DNA from: Leucobacter salsicius M1-8
GTDB lineage: Bacteria; Actinomycetota; Actinomycetes; Actinomycetales; Microbacteriaceae
Direction: 5' to 3'
NCBI RefSeq assembly: GCF_000350525.1
Contig: NZ_AOCN01000022.1
Coordinates: 372,001-436,000, forward strand
DNA length: 64,000 nt
In this document: one piece after another, positions 50,577-59,601 of the stretch
Position numbering within the stretch: position 1 is the first letter of the stretch
Layout of the letters: the number at the start of each line of letters is the position of its first letter
Translations under genes and position numbers: made by a program
Notes under the pieces: model-generated
What the model saw: only the letters and a program-made list of their open reading frames with translations
Told to the model about the DNA's origin: nothing
The model's database searches: none

Positions 50577-52190
50577 ATGGCCACGACGCCCGAGAACCAC
50601 CAGCCGAACGAAGCCGAAGGTAACATCTACCCGGCACCGCAGGCACCGCAGCCCCCTTACCAGGGGGCATCAACCACGCAGGCAACGACGCCGCTGCCCG
50701 ACATGCCCGCACCCCAGGTGCCGTCATTCCCGCAGCAGCCCGCGAGCCAGCAGCCGCAGCCCGTCGGCTCCCCGCAACCCGCTGCCCACGGCTACAGTGC
50801 ACCTGCTGACCAGAGCAACTACCAGCCCCAGCCGCAGCTCGGTCAGGGCGCATTCGGGTCGGCCAATGGCGGCATGGGAGGCGCCGGCGGTAACGACGGT
50901 AACGGCTCAGACAATGGCGCTCCCCAGACCCCCCAGTCCAAGGGTCGCACCGGCATGCTGCTGGCTGGGCTCGCGATTGGTGCGCTGCTTGGCGGCGTCG
51001 TCGGTGGCGGCGTGGCCGCGGTCGTGTCGGCAAACGGCAAGCAGGAAGTGGTCACGCAGGGCGCGAACGGTTCCCTCACGCTCAACAACGCCGACAACGT
51101 CACCGCCATCTCCGGCGTCGCGGCAGTAGCGACCCCGAGTGTCGTGACCCTCCAGGTCACCGGCGCAAACGGTAGCGGCTCGGGATCCGGCGTAATCTAC
51201 AGCGAAGACGGCTACATCGTCACCAACGCCCACGTCGTCACCCTCGACGGCGCAGATCCCGACTCCGCACAGATTCGGGTCAAGCTGAGCGATGGCCGCA
51301 TCCTCGACGGCACGGTCGTGGGCGTTGACCCGTACGCCGACCTTGCCGTCGTCAAGGTGGAGGCAGACGGCCTTCCCGCCATCACGGTGGCAGACTCCGG
51401 CAAGCTCAACGTCGGTGACCTCACTGTCGCCATCGGTGCACCGCTCAACCTGGCCAACACGGTCACGAGCGGTGTGGTGAGCTCGCTCTACCGTGGCATC
51501 TCGGTCGGCAGCCCACTGATTCCCCAGGATCCCACCCCGTCGCCAGGCGATAACGGTCAGGGCGGCGACAACGGTCAGGGTGACAATGGCGGCAACGGAT
51601 TCCCTTGGGACTTCCGCTTCGGCCTCCCCGACCAGGGTCAGGGAGGCGAGCAGCAGCCTCAGCAGCAGGCCGCTGGCGGCACTGTGACGCTCCCCGTTAT
51701 TCAAACCGATGCGTCCATTAACCCGGGCAACTCGGGCGGAGCCCTGCTCAACGGCAAGGGCGAACTGATCGGCATCAACGTGGCGATCGCGTCCCCGAGT
51801 AGCTCCGACGGGGTTGCCGGCAGCGCCGGGCTCGGCTTTGCGATCCCGTCAAACCTGGTCGCTCGCGTGGCCGACGCCCTCATCGCGGGCGAACAGCCCT
51901 CCCACGGACTCCTGGGGGCCTCGGTCGCCGACTCCTCACAAGACACTGACGCCGACGCCAACCGTGCCGGTGGTCTGCTGGTCGATGTGGTCAAGGGCGG
52001 TGCCGCAGACAAGGCTGGCCTGCGTGCGGGAGATGTCATCACCGCAGTGAACGGCGTGCCCGCCGTCGACGGCACCTCGGTGTCAGCGCTCGTGCGCATG
52101 AACGCCGGCGGCAGCACGGTCAAGATCGATTACACTCGCGACGGCAAGGCCGGCGAGACCGAAGCCAAGCTCGGCACTCTCGAGTGGTAA
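50577..52190 (+). CDS. HtrA/DegP-type membrane-anchored serine protease with PDZ domain
   Basis: 537 residues. A long Pro/Gln-rich disordered cytoplasmic N-terminus (1-115) precedes one membrane helix (about 125-148). The trypsin-like domain has His in YIVTNAHVV, Asp in YADLAVVKV and Ser in NPGNSGGALLN, followed by a PDZ domain with VVKGGAADKAGLRAGDVI. A low-complexity Asp/Gly/Asn/Gln insert lies between the Asp and Ser regions (about 318-365). It handles misfolded proteins outside the membrane and could act on surface proteins such as the upstream adhesin, though that is inference. Confidence 0.92.
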   Translation: MATTPENHQPNEAEGNIYPAPQAPQPPYQGASTTQATTPLPDMPAPQVPSFPQQPASQQPQPVGSPQPAAHGYSAPADQSNYQPQPQLGQGAFGSANGGMGGAGGNDGNGSDNGAPQTPQSKGRTGMLLAGLAIGALLGGVVGGGVAAVVSANGKQEVVTQGANGSLTLNNADNVTAISGVAAVATPSVVTLQVTGANGSGSGSGVIYSEDGYIVTNAHVVTLDGADPDSAQIRVKLSDGRILDGTVVGVDPYADLAVVKVEADGLPAITVADSGKLNVGDLTVAIGAPLNLANTVTSGVVSSLYRGISVGSPLIPQDPTPSPGDNGQGGDNGQGDNGGNGFPWDFRFGLPDQGQGGEQQPQQQAAGGTVTLPVIQTDASINPGNSGGALLNGKGELIGINVAIASPSSSDGVAGSAGLGFAIPSNLVARVADALIAGEQPSHGLLGASVADSSQDTDADANRAGGLLVDVVKGGAADKAGLRAGDVITAVNGVPAVDGTSVSALVRMNAGGSTVKIDYTRDGKAGETEAKLGTLEW

Positions 52191-52241
52191 CGGCCGCACC
52201 GCACGAGTCGGAAGCCGTGCCAGGCGAGCAGTGAGCGCCGC

Positions 52242-52280
52242 GTGAGCCCCGGGACCAGTTCATCTGGACCCGGGGCTCAC
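52242..52280 (+). terminator. Hairpin after the htrA-type gene
   Basis: Arms 52242-52253 and 52269-52280 form a perfect 12-bp stem with a 15-base loop; no T tract follows, so it is probable rather than certain. Confidence 0.6.
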
Positions 52281-52303
52281 CTGCATCCCGTAGCATTGAC
52301 CCA

Positions 52304-54694
52304 ATGAGTAGCAGCACGCGATTCCGCTTCGACCGAGGCAACCTCGACAAGCTCCTCGCACTGCCCAAATACGCCCTCGCGCTCGTCCTCTCGTGGTTTG
52401 TCCCCCGGGTGAGCGGCCGTTGGGTCTTTGGCAGCGGAGCCGGAGTGGGCGAGGGCGCGCTCGCCGTCGCCGAGGAGCTCGTGCGGCGCGATCCGGCGGT
52501 TCCGATCGTGTGGCTCGTGGCGAACGATGACGAGGCGCAGGAGGCCGCTGGCCGCGGCTTTACGCCCATCGAGCGCGAAAGCTGGGCCGGGTTCTGGGCC
52601 ACGCTGCGCGCAGGCCAGATCGTCGTCACCCACGGGCTCGGCGACGCGAACCGCTTCGGCGTCGCTGGCGGTTTTGTGGCGCAGCTGTGGCACGGTGCAC
52701 CGCTTAAGCGTTTGCACCTCGACTCCCCGGTGACGACCACCGTGCGCGGGCCTGCCGCGGTGCGCGGGCTGCTGCACCGCATGTATCTGCGCGGCGCGCA
52801 GGAGGTCAACCTGTTTGTCGCGGGCTCCGAGATCTCCGCGGCGAGGCTCCGCTCCGCCTTCCGCGTTGATCCGGGCAAGGTGCGGGTGCTCGGAGATCCG
52901 CGCGACGACGCGCTCGCTGAGCAGGCCGCAGATCCGGATCATGCCGCCCACGCCCGAGCACAGCTTGCGGCGTTGCTCACCGCTCCAGACGCGCCCGAGG
53001 CCATTGATACGGGCGCCCGCGTCGTGCTCTACGCGCCCACCTGGCGCGATGGCGAGCCCGATCCGGGGCTGCCCAGCGCCGCCGAGATGACCGAAGTCGA
53101 GGCGGCTCTCGAACGTGCGAACGCGCACCTCGTGACCCGTTCCCACCCGCTCGGCGAGGGGGAGTGGGCCCAGTGGCAGAGCCCGCGCGTGCACCTGCTC
53201 GGCGCCGATAAGGTGCGCGACATTACGCCGCTCCTCGGCGGCGTCGACTGGCTCATTACCGACTATTCCTCGATCGCCATCGACTTCGCGCTGCTGGGAC
53301 GCCCGCTGCTGTGGTTTGCGCCGGATCTTGCCGCATACACCGCCACTCGGGGACTGTACGAGCCTCTCGAGGTCACGAGTGGTGGGCGCATCAGCGCCGA
53401 CTGGGGCTCGGTCGCGCAGCGGCTGACCGAGCTGGCCACGTCGTCGTTCGCCTACCGCGCGGCCGAGCAGGAGACCCGGTTGCTTGCCGCACGATTTCAC
53501 GCCTACCCCGGGGGCGGCGCCGCCGCCCGGGTGCTCGATGAGATCGATCGACTACAGCGGCCCGCACGCGAGCTCGTGCAGGGGCCGGCCGTGTTCTTCG
53601 AAAGCTTCTACGGCCGCCAGGTGAGCTGCAACCCGCTCGCCATTGACCGCGAGATTGCGGCGCGTGCGCCCCACGTCACACGCTACTGGAGCGTCACGAG
53701 CGAGGCCCAGACCGTGCCCGCGGGCGCGATTCCCGTGCTCGTGGGCGGCAAAGACTGGCACGCGGCGCGGCGCTACGCCAAGCTACTCGTCGTCAACGAC
53801 TGGCTGCGCTACGGGTTCCGACGCGCCCGCGGCCAGATCGTGCTGCAAACCTGGCACGGCACGATGCTGAAGCACCTCGCGCTCAGCCGCCCGAAGGTGG
53901 GACTGCGCACGCGGGTGGCGATCCGGCGCGAGAGTCGGCGTTGGAGCCTCATGCTCGCCCAGAACCCGCACTCGCGGGATCAGTTTCGCGAGAGCTACGC
54001 GTTTCGCGGACGCATCATCGAGGCGGGGTATCCGCGCTGCGACCGGCTCGCACGCTCTGTCATCGGAACGGGCCGCAACCCCATCGATGTGGGGCTCGCC
54101 CGCACCGCGATTGGGGTGCCCACGGGCGTCCGCGTGCTCGTCTACGCGCCGACCTGGCGCGACGGCGGCGTGAGCGTCGTCAACGATCTTGACGTGCACG
54201 CGCTCGCGGCGGATCTCGGCGACGACTGGGTCGTCGTCGCGCGCGGGCACACCCGCACGCACGGGTTTGGCGGCTACGGGCGATCGTACGAGGGTGCGGG
54301 GCACGTCATCGACGCGACGGGACACGATGACATTAATGACGTGCTGCTCGCCGCAGATCTGGTGGTCACCGACTATTCGTCGATCATGTTTGACGCGACC
54401 GTCGCTCGGCTTCCGATGCTGTTCTTTGCGCCGGATCTCGCCGCCTACCGCGACCGAGAGCGCGGCTTCACGTTTGACTTCGAGCGTCGCGCACCCGGGC
54501 CGATTCTGTCCCGGCGCAACGAGGTGGCCGAGCATGCGCGACAGCTCGCCGAGCACGGCGCCGAGGCTGCGTGGTCGAGGGAGTACGCCGAACGTTACGA
54601 GGAGTGGCGTCAGGTGTTTAACCCGCTCGATGATGGTGCTGCCGCGGCACGGGTCGTCGACGAGCTCGACGGCATGGGCGCGCTGCGGCAGTAG
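52304..54694 (+). CDS. Double-domain CDP-glycerol glycerophosphotransferase-family protein
   Basis: 796 residues containing two successive TagF/TagB-type domains. Each has the family signature set: WHGAPLKRL, LYAPTWRDG and ITDYSSIAIDFALLGRPLLW in the first (roughly 1-420); TWHGTMLKHL, VYAPTWRDG and TDYSSIMFDATVARLPML in the second (roughly 430-796). Such enzymes add glycerol- or ribitol-phosphate units to wall teichoic acid primers at the inner face of the membrane. TAGCAT lies seven bases before the ATG. Neighbours on both sides of the GT2 gene belong to the same pathway. Confidence 0.88.
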   Translation: MSSSTRFRFDRGNLDKLLALPKYALALVLSWFVPRVSGRWVFGSGAGVGEGALAVAEELVRRDPAVPIVWLVANDDEAQEAAGRGFTPIERESWAGFWATLRAGQIVVTHGLGDANRFGVAGGFVAQLWHGAPLKRLHLDSPVTTTVRGPAAVRGLLHRMYLRGAQEVNLFVAGSEISAARLRSAFRVDPGKVRVLGDPRDDALAEQAADPDHAAHARAQLAALLTAPDAPEAIDTGARVVLYAPTWRDGEPDPGLPSAAEMTEVEAALERANAHLVTRSHPLGEGEWAQWQSPRVHLLGADKVRDITPLLGGVDWLITDYSSIAIDFALLGRPLLWFAPDLAAYTATRGLYEPLEVTSGGRISADWGSVAQRLTELATSSFAYRAAEQETRLLAARFHAYPGGGAAARVLDEIDRLQRPARELVQGPAVFFESFYGRQVSCNPLAIDREIAARAPHVTRYWSVTSEAQTVPAGAIPVLVGGKDWHAARRYAKLLVVNDWLRYGFRRARGQIVLQTWHGTMLKHLALSRPKVGLRTRVAIRRESRRWSLMLAQNPHSRDQFRESYAFRGRIIEAGYPRCDRLARSVIGTGRNPIDVGLARTAIGVPTGVRVLVYAPTWRDGGVSVVNDLDVHALAADLGDDWVVVARGHTRTHGFGGYGRSYEGAGHVIDATGHDDINDVLLAADLVVTDYSSIMFDATVARLPMLFFAPDLAAYRDRERGFTFDFERRAPGPILSRRNEVAEHARQLAEHGAEAAWSREYAERYEEWRQVFNPLDDGAAAARVVDELDGMGALRQ

Positions 54695-54822
54695 CGGCTG
54701 ACAGTTCGGGTCGCCCGCCCGATGTGGAAGCTTGACGGCAGGGGTGCATTACGGTGGCGACAACTTGAGCCAGCCGGTCAGCGCCGAGCGGCACGCCTAA
54801 TTGGTGCTGGCGCGCCGAACGG

Positions 54823-55902
54823 TTACCGAATGCGTGAGCGGTCGACGACGCTGCGCGCGCCGAACACGATGCCGCGCAAGAACCCAGACCCCCAGCTCAG
54901 GTGCATCGTCATGAGGGTGGCGGCGGTGAGCACACGGTCGCGCGCCCCCCGCTGATCCGGAATCTTTGCGGTAGCGACCGTGATCCCAGCGGCGTATGCC
55001 CCCAGCGGGGCGAGCAGCACCGGCCAGGCCGAGGCCCAGGGCACCACGCCCGTGGCGAGCAGAGCGAGCGCGGCCGCGCTGACCGTGAGCCCGATGACGA
55101 GGGTACCGGGGGCGAAGAATCGCCACGGGTTCGCACGCCCGTAGCGGCGCACGAGCACCGCACGCCAGGCGCCCGTCGCAAAGAACTGGCGTGAGAGGTT
55201 GCCGAGGCTTGCGCGCGGCCAGTAGGTCACCCCGAGCGCCGGTTCGAACCAGACGAGGTACCCGGCCTGGCGGAAGCGGAGGCACAGCTCCCAGTCCTCG
55301 CCACGCAGGATCTCGGGATCGTAGTCACCGACGGCATCGACTGCGTCGCGGCGAAACACCCCGAGGTAGGCCGATTCGGCCGGCCCGGCTACGCCGTCGC
55401 CGTGGTAGGCGCCGCCGCCCAGGCCGAAGGGACTGTTGTAGCAGCGGGCGATAGCGCGCTGCACGGGCCCCGATCCGGCCGCCCGCATGACGCCGCCGAC
55501 GTTGGCCGCGCCCACCTGGCGCAGCGCCTCGACCGCGCGAGTGGTGTAGTCGGGGGTGAGCTCGGAGTGTGCGTCGACACGCACGATAATCGGGTGGCGG
55601 CTGTGCGCGATTGCCAGATTGAGGCCAGCGGGGATGTCGCGGGCGGGGTTGGCGACGAGCGTCACACGGGGATCCTCGTCCGCGAGTTGCTGGGCAATGG
55701 CGTTAGTGGCGTCGGTGGACGGTCCGAGTGCGAGCACGAGCTCCTTGGATCCCGCGTACTCTTGCGCGAGCACCGTATGCACGGCCTGCGCGAGGAAGCC
55801 CTCTTCGTTGAGCACCGGCATGACGTAGCTCACGCCGGGAAGCTCGGGCAGGGGCGAGAGCACAAGCCGCTCTGCGGGCTGGGAAAGTCGGGGCCGATTC
55901 AC
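54823..55902 (-). CDS. Family 2 glycosyltransferase with C-terminal membrane helices
   Basis: 359 residues from GTG 55902, with GGGAGG eight bases upstream. The GT2 fold is visible: VSYVMPVLNEEGFLAQAV near the start, a DxD-like VRVDAHSEL, and EILRGEDWELCLRFRQAGY with the acceptor-site ED and the QxxRW-like WPRASLGNLSRQFF. Two or three C-terminal hydrophobic segments (about 265-320) would hold it at the membrane. It resembles succinoglycan ExoA-type enzymes. Flanking CDP-glycerol transferases suggest it decorates or primes a wall polymer. Confidence 0.85.
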   Translation of the reverse strand: MNRPRLSQPAERLVLSPLPELPGVSYVMPVLNEEGFLAQAVHTVLAQEYAGSKELVLALGPSTDATNAIAQQLADEDPRVTLVANPARDIPAGLNLAIAHSRHPIIVRVDAHSELTPDYTTRAVEALRQVGAANVGGVMRAAGSGPVQRAIARCYNSPFGLGGGAYHGDGVAGPAESAYLGVFRRDAVDAVGDYDPEILRGEDWELCLRFRQAGYLVWFEPALGVTYWPRASLGNLSRQFFATGAWRAVLVRRYGRANPWRFFAPGTLVIGLTVSAAALALLATGVVPWASAWPVLLAPLGAYAAGITVATAKIPDQRGARDRVLTAATLMTMHLSWGSGFLRGIVFGARSVVDRSRIR

Positions 55903-56013
55903 CCCTTGATCCTCCCATACACGGCCGGAGAGGCCCCCGTATGACATGCACTACGCGGCGGGTGTGGGGCGCGATGGCGGCCCGCCCCAAGGTTGCCGGG
56001 GTATCCTAGAGGG

Positions 56014-57246
56014 ATGCAAATTGCGAAGGATGTGAAGCGCGCAGCACGGCTCGCGCGACGCGTACTCAAGGGACGTCGGGCTTACTTCGAACTTCGGGAG
56101 ATGCTCGCCGCGCGCGGACCGCTGCCCACCGAGCATTTTCGGGTCGGCGTGTACTTCGCAGACAGCGACGTCAATATCTACCAGATGCGGCAGTGGTACG
56201 CTCCGCTCGCCGAGCTGTCACGCACGCACCCGGTGCTCGTGCTCGCGCGCAACGCGGCGGGCGCGCGCCAGCTGATGAACGAGAGCGGCCTCGACGTCGC
56301 GTTTGTGCCGAAGGTAACCGACATTGAGCGCGTTATCGCCGAGCAGTCGCTCGACGTGATCCTCTACGTCAACCAGAACACGCGTAACTTCCAGATGATG
56401 CGTTATGGCGAGCGCTGGCACGTCTTCGTCAACCACGGCGAGAGCGACAAGATGTACATGACCAGCAACCAGCACAAGGCGTACGACTATGCCTTCGTTG
56501 CAGGTGATGCTGCTCGAGACCGGCTCTCGAAGGCGCTGTGGGACTACGACGTTTCAAAGAGCACCGTCGCAATTGGCCGCCCGCAGACCGATCACCTCAG
56601 CGGCGAGCCCCCGTTTGCGCCCGACGACCGCACCGTCGTGTTCTATGCGCCGACGTGGGAGGGCGACCGCCCGGCGGCGAGTTACGGTTCCGTCGCCACG
56701 CACGGCGAACGGCTCGTCACGCGCCTGATCGCGACGGGACGTCACCGGGTGGTCTACCGACCGCACCCTCGCAGCGGCGTCGTCGACTCCGAGTTCGGTG
56801 AGGCGAACAAGCGCATCATCGCGATGCTCGCCGAAGCGAACAAGAGCGACCCCACGGCCCAGCATGTGTACGACACCGCCCCCGCGCTGGGGTGGCAGCT
56901 GCGGCTGCCCGACGTGGCCATCTGCGATATTTCGGCCATGGTTTACGACCGGCTCGCGACGGGGAAGCCGCTGATGGTGACGCAGCCCGTGGCCCCCGAG
57001 GCTTCGGTGGATGAGGGCGGCTACCTGAGTGTGTGCGAGTGGCTCGACACCACCGACTGCGACAGCATCGACGTGGTGCTCGACCGGGTCATCGGCGATG
57101 ACGCGGCCCGCGAGAAGCTCGGGGTATGGTCGACGCGCTACTTCGGCGATACTACCGCCGGGGCGCCCACGAAGCGGTTTCACGCCGCCATCGAAGATCT
57201 GCTCGCGAAGGCAGATTCGTGGCGGGAGAAGTCGGCGCGGGTGTAG
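56014..57246 (+). CDS. CDP-glycerol glycerophosphotransferase-family protein, single domain
   Basis: 410 residues from ATG 56014. TATCCT is exactly six bases upstream, so the mRNA is probably leaderless, and the AGAGGG next to the start is too close to be a normal ribosome site. It has the family fold: HVFVNHGESDKMYM, VVFYAPTWEGD, VVYRPHPRSG and VAICDISAMVYDRLATGKPLM. The TDYSS element of other members reads CDISA here, so it is a distant branch. Probably teichoic acid or related glycopolymer synthesis. Confidence 0.82.
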   Translation: MQIAKDVKRAARLARRVLKGRRAYFELREMLAARGPLPTEHFRVGVYFADSDVNIYQMRQWYAPLAELSRTHPVLVLARNAAGARQLMNESGLDVAFVPKVTDIERVIAEQSLDVILYVNQNTRNFQMMRYGERWHVFVNHGESDKMYMTSNQHKAYDYAFVAGDAARDRLSKALWDYDVSKSTVAIGRPQTDHLSGEPPFAPDDRTVVFYAPTWEGDRPAASYGSVATHGERLVTRLIATGRHRVVYRPHPRSGVVDSEFGEANKRIIAMLAEANKSDPTAQHVYDTAPALGWQLRLPDVAICDISAMVYDRLATGKPLMVTQPVAPEASVDEGGYLSVCEWLDTTDCDSIDVVLDRVIGDDAAREKLGVWSTRYFGDTTAGAPTKRFHAAIEDLLAKADSWREKSARV

Positions 57247-57292
57247 CGTCGGCGGCCGGACTTCGCCGGCGGCGATGTGCCGAAGGTGGAGT

Positions 57293-57382
57293 TCTGACGG
57301 CGAAGTTTTGACGGCAAAGTTCTGACGGCGAAGTTTTGTCGGCAAAGTTCTGACGGCAATGTACTGACGGCAAGGTACTGAC
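57293..57382 (+). repeat. 14-bp tandem repeat array upstream of dinB
   Basis: Six full units of exactly 14 bp (57293-57306, 57307-57320, 57321-57334, 57335-57348, 57349-57362, 57363-57376) plus a partial seventh, consensus TCTGACGGCAAAGT with GACGGC nearly invariant. The unit is not a multiple of three and the region is intergenic, ending 15 bases before the dinB start. Confidence 0.95.
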
Positions 57383-57397
57383 TGGGGTGCAAGAGAC

Positions 57398-58615
57398 TTG
57401 ACTGGAGAACCGCGGCAAGACGCGACGATCCTGCATGTCGACATGGACGCCTTCTTCGTGTCCGTCGAACTGCTCGAGCGCCCCGATCTCGTGGGCAAAC
57501 CCGTGGCTGCGGCGCACGACTCTGCCCGATCGGTGGTGTCGAGCGCCAGCTACGAGGCGCGCCGATTTGGGGTGCGCTCGGCGATGCCTGTGGCCCGCGC
57601 TAAGCAGCTGTGCCCGCAGCTGGTGCTCGTGCCGCCGACCTTCGAGAAGTACCGCACGGCGTCACGCGAGGTGATGCGCATCTTTGCCGAGTTCACGCCC
57701 CTCGTGGAGCCCCTCAGTATCGACGAGGCGTTCCTCGACGTCGCGGGGTCGGTACGTCTGTTCGGACCGCCCGCCGAGATCGCACGCCAGCTGCGCGAGC
57801 GCATTCGGACGGAGCTCGGCCTGCCCGCCTCGGTCGGGCTCGCTGGCACGAAGTTCGTGGCCAAGCTCGCCTCCCAGCGTGCGAAGCCCGATGGGGTGCT
57901 CGAGATCCCGCCGGATCGCACGCTCGAGTTCTTGCATCCCCTGCCGGTGTCGGCAATGTGGGGCGTGGGGCAGGCCACGGCGCGCGCGCTCACGGGGCGT
58001 GCCATCCATACCGTCGCTGACCTCGCGGCCGAGCCGCTCGAGTCGCTGCGCCGGATCGTAGGGGCGTCGAGCGCCGAGAAGCTGCACGAGCTCGCCCACG
58101 GCCGCGACGCGCGCGACGTTGAGACCGAGCGCGTCGAGAAGAGCATCGGGCACGAGGAAACATTCGAGTTTGATGAGCCCGACGGCGACGTGCTGCGCCG
58201 CGAACTACTGCGCCTGTCGACGCGGGTGGGGGAGCGGCTGCGGGACAAGGGGTTGTCTGCCCGCACGGTCGCCATCAAACTGCGGTGGTCGAGCTTTGAA
58301 ACCATCACCCGGTCGCGAACGCTGGCCGAACCCACGAACGCTTCGCAACGCATCTTCCTGACGGCGCGGGAGCTCTTTGATGAGGCCTGGGACATGGGGC
58401 GGCCCGTGCGGCTCATTGGCGTGCGCGCCGAGCAGCTGGGCGACGCCGACTCGGGCTTTGCGGGGCTTTGGGATGACGACGAGCACCTGAACGCCGTCGA
58501 TCAGGCGGTCGACTCAGTGCGCGACCGGTTTGGTGCGGCGGGGCTGGCGCCGGCGAGCCTGCTGAAGGGACGTGGCACGCCCGTAGACCCGCGTTCGCTG
58601 CAGCCGCCGCGGTAG
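57398..58615 (+). CDS. dinB: DNA polymerase IV (Y family, DinB)
   Basis: 405 residues with all Y-family motifs: ILHVDMDAFFVSVE (catalytic Asp), SYEARRFGVRSAMP, LSIDEAFLDVAG (catalytic Asp-Glu) and VGLAGTKFVAKLAS, followed by a helix-hairpin-helix and little-finger domain. The start is TTG 57398; the first clearly conserved residue is about ten codons later. It copies past damaged bases with low fidelity. It does not end in a recognisable beta-clamp motif. No LexA box is evident upstream; a 14-bp tandem repeat lies there instead. Confidence 0.93.
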   Translation: MTGEPRQDATILHVDMDAFFVSVELLERPDLVGKPVAAAHDSARSVVSSASYEARRFGVRSAMPVARAKQLCPQLVLVPPTFEKYRTASREVMRIFAEFTPLVEPLSIDEAFLDVAGSVRLFGPPAEIARQLRERIRTELGLPASVGLAGTKFVAKLASQRAKPDGVLEIPPDRTLEFLHPLPVSAMWGVGQATARALTGRAIHTVADLAAEPLESLRRIVGASSAEKLHELAHGRDARDVETERVEKSIGHEETFEFDEPDGDVLRRELLRLSTRVGERLRDKGLSARTVAIKLRWSSFETITRSRTLAEPTNASQRIFLTARELFDEAWDMGRPVRLIGVRAEQLGDADSGFAGLWDDDEHLNAVDQAVDSVRDRFGAAGLAPASLLKGRGTPVDPRSLQPPR

Positions 58616-58633
58616 GGGGCAGAGCGGTGCACG

Positions 58634-58676
58634 AGTAAAAACAAAATCGGCCCCGACTCGAAAGTCGGGGCCGATT
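58634..58676 (-). terminator. Terminator of tRNA-His
   Basis: A perfect 14-bp stem (58645-58658 with 58663-58676) with a TTCG loop on the minus strand, followed there by TTTTGTTTTT. This is the most canonical terminator in the window. Confidence 0.95.
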
Positions 58677-58680
58677 CACA

Positions 58681-58756
58681 TGGGGTGGACGACGGGACTT
58701 GAACCCGCGGCCACCGGCACCACAAGCCGGTGCTCTACCAACTGAGCTACGCCCAC
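58681..58756 (-). tRNA. tRNA-His (GTG)
   Basis: 76 nt on the minus strand, normal cloverleaf with GTG anticodon, G1-C72 pairing, discriminator C73 and an encoded CCA end. The base before position 1 is G, as needed for the extra G-1 of histidine tRNA. Confidence 0.95.
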
Positions 58757-58924
58757 CATGGCAACCTGCTCACTGTGAGTGAATCAGGCAACAGTGAAAA
58801 GCATAACCTATGCGCACAGGCAGTTGCCAAATCGAGTGACGCTCGCGCGCGCCGCCCCTGTGTGGGCCCTCATGGAGCCAAACTTGCTCCCCGCGAAGGC
58901 AGTCTTCGTGTGTAGTGTGAAGGC

Positions 58925-59272
58925 ATGCTCGAGTTATCGCATGAAGAGTTCGAATCGATGGTGGCCGACGGTCTCGATTCGTTGCACGACGAGATGATGG
59001 AGCGGCTCGACAATGTGATCTTTATGGTCGAGGACCGACCCGAGGACGGCAGTGACGTCCTCGGAGTGTACGAGGGGTTCTCGCTGGCTGAGCGGGACGT
59101 CTACGGCTACGGAGAGCAGCCCGACCGCATTGTGCTGTTTCGAGAGAACCTGCTGGCACACTGCGCGGATCAGGAGGAGCTCGTGCGTGAGATCCGGGTT
59201 ACCCTGGTGCACGAGATCGCCCATTTTTATGGTTTGACTGAAGAACGCATTCATGAGTTGGGATGGGGCTAG
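58925..59272 (+). CDS. Small zincin-like metallopeptidase-family protein
   Basis: 115 residues with HEIAHFYGL near residue 99, the HExxH zinc motif of the minimal actinobacterial metallopeptidase family (TTHA0227-like). It has no signal peptide. TAGTGT lies exactly six bases before the ATG. It overlaps clpS, so it is the first gene of a three-gene set. Activity of these proteins is largely unproven. Confidence 0.85.
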   Translation: MLELSHEEFESMVADGLDSLHDEMMERLDNVIFMVEDRPEDGSDVLGVYEGFSLAERDVYGYGEQPDRIVLFRENLLAHCADQEELVREIRVTLVHEIAHFYGLTEERIHELGWG

Positions 59273-59601
59273 TGTCAACAACCACGATTGATCGTGCGGA
59301 GCACGCGGTGCCCACTGAGCACTCCTCGCCCGCATTGGATGCTGGTGACGAAGCGCTGCATGAGCCTGTGTGGCACACCGTTGTGTGGGACGATCCAGTA
59401 AACCTGATGTCGTACGTGTCGTATGTGTTTCGACGACACTTTGGGTTTGATGAAAAGCGCGCCGAGCAGCTGATGCTGCAGGTGCACAATCGCGGCCGGG
59501 CGATCGTTGCCGACGGGGGGCGAGCTGCGATGGAAATGCACGTCGAGGCCCTCCACGAGTACGGGCTGTGGGCGACGGTGCAGCAAGGGGGAATGTCGTG
59601 A
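59263..59601 (+). CDS. clpS: ATP-dependent Clp protease adapter ClpS
   Basis: 112 residues; the core VWHTVVWDDPVNLMSYVSYVF, then FDEKRAEQLMLQVHNRGRAIV and the C-terminal AALHEYGLWATVQ-type end match ClpS. The N-degron pocket residues (DDPVN and the following MSYV) are present. It delivers substrates with destabilising N-terminal residues to ClpC/ClpP. GTG 59272, sharing a base with the previous stop, is an equally plausible start; both avoid loss of conserved residues. Its stop overlaps the next GTG. Confidence 0.93.
   Translation: MGLVSTTTIDRAEHAVPTEHSSPALDAGDEALHEPVWHTVVWDDPVNLMSYVSYVFRRHFGFDEKRAEQLMLQVHNRGRAIVADGGRAAMEMHVEALHEYGLWATVQQGGMS

Noticed and set aside
57293-57382. CRISPR array
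   Set aside because: The 14-bp units are contiguous with no spacers, and no cas genes are present.
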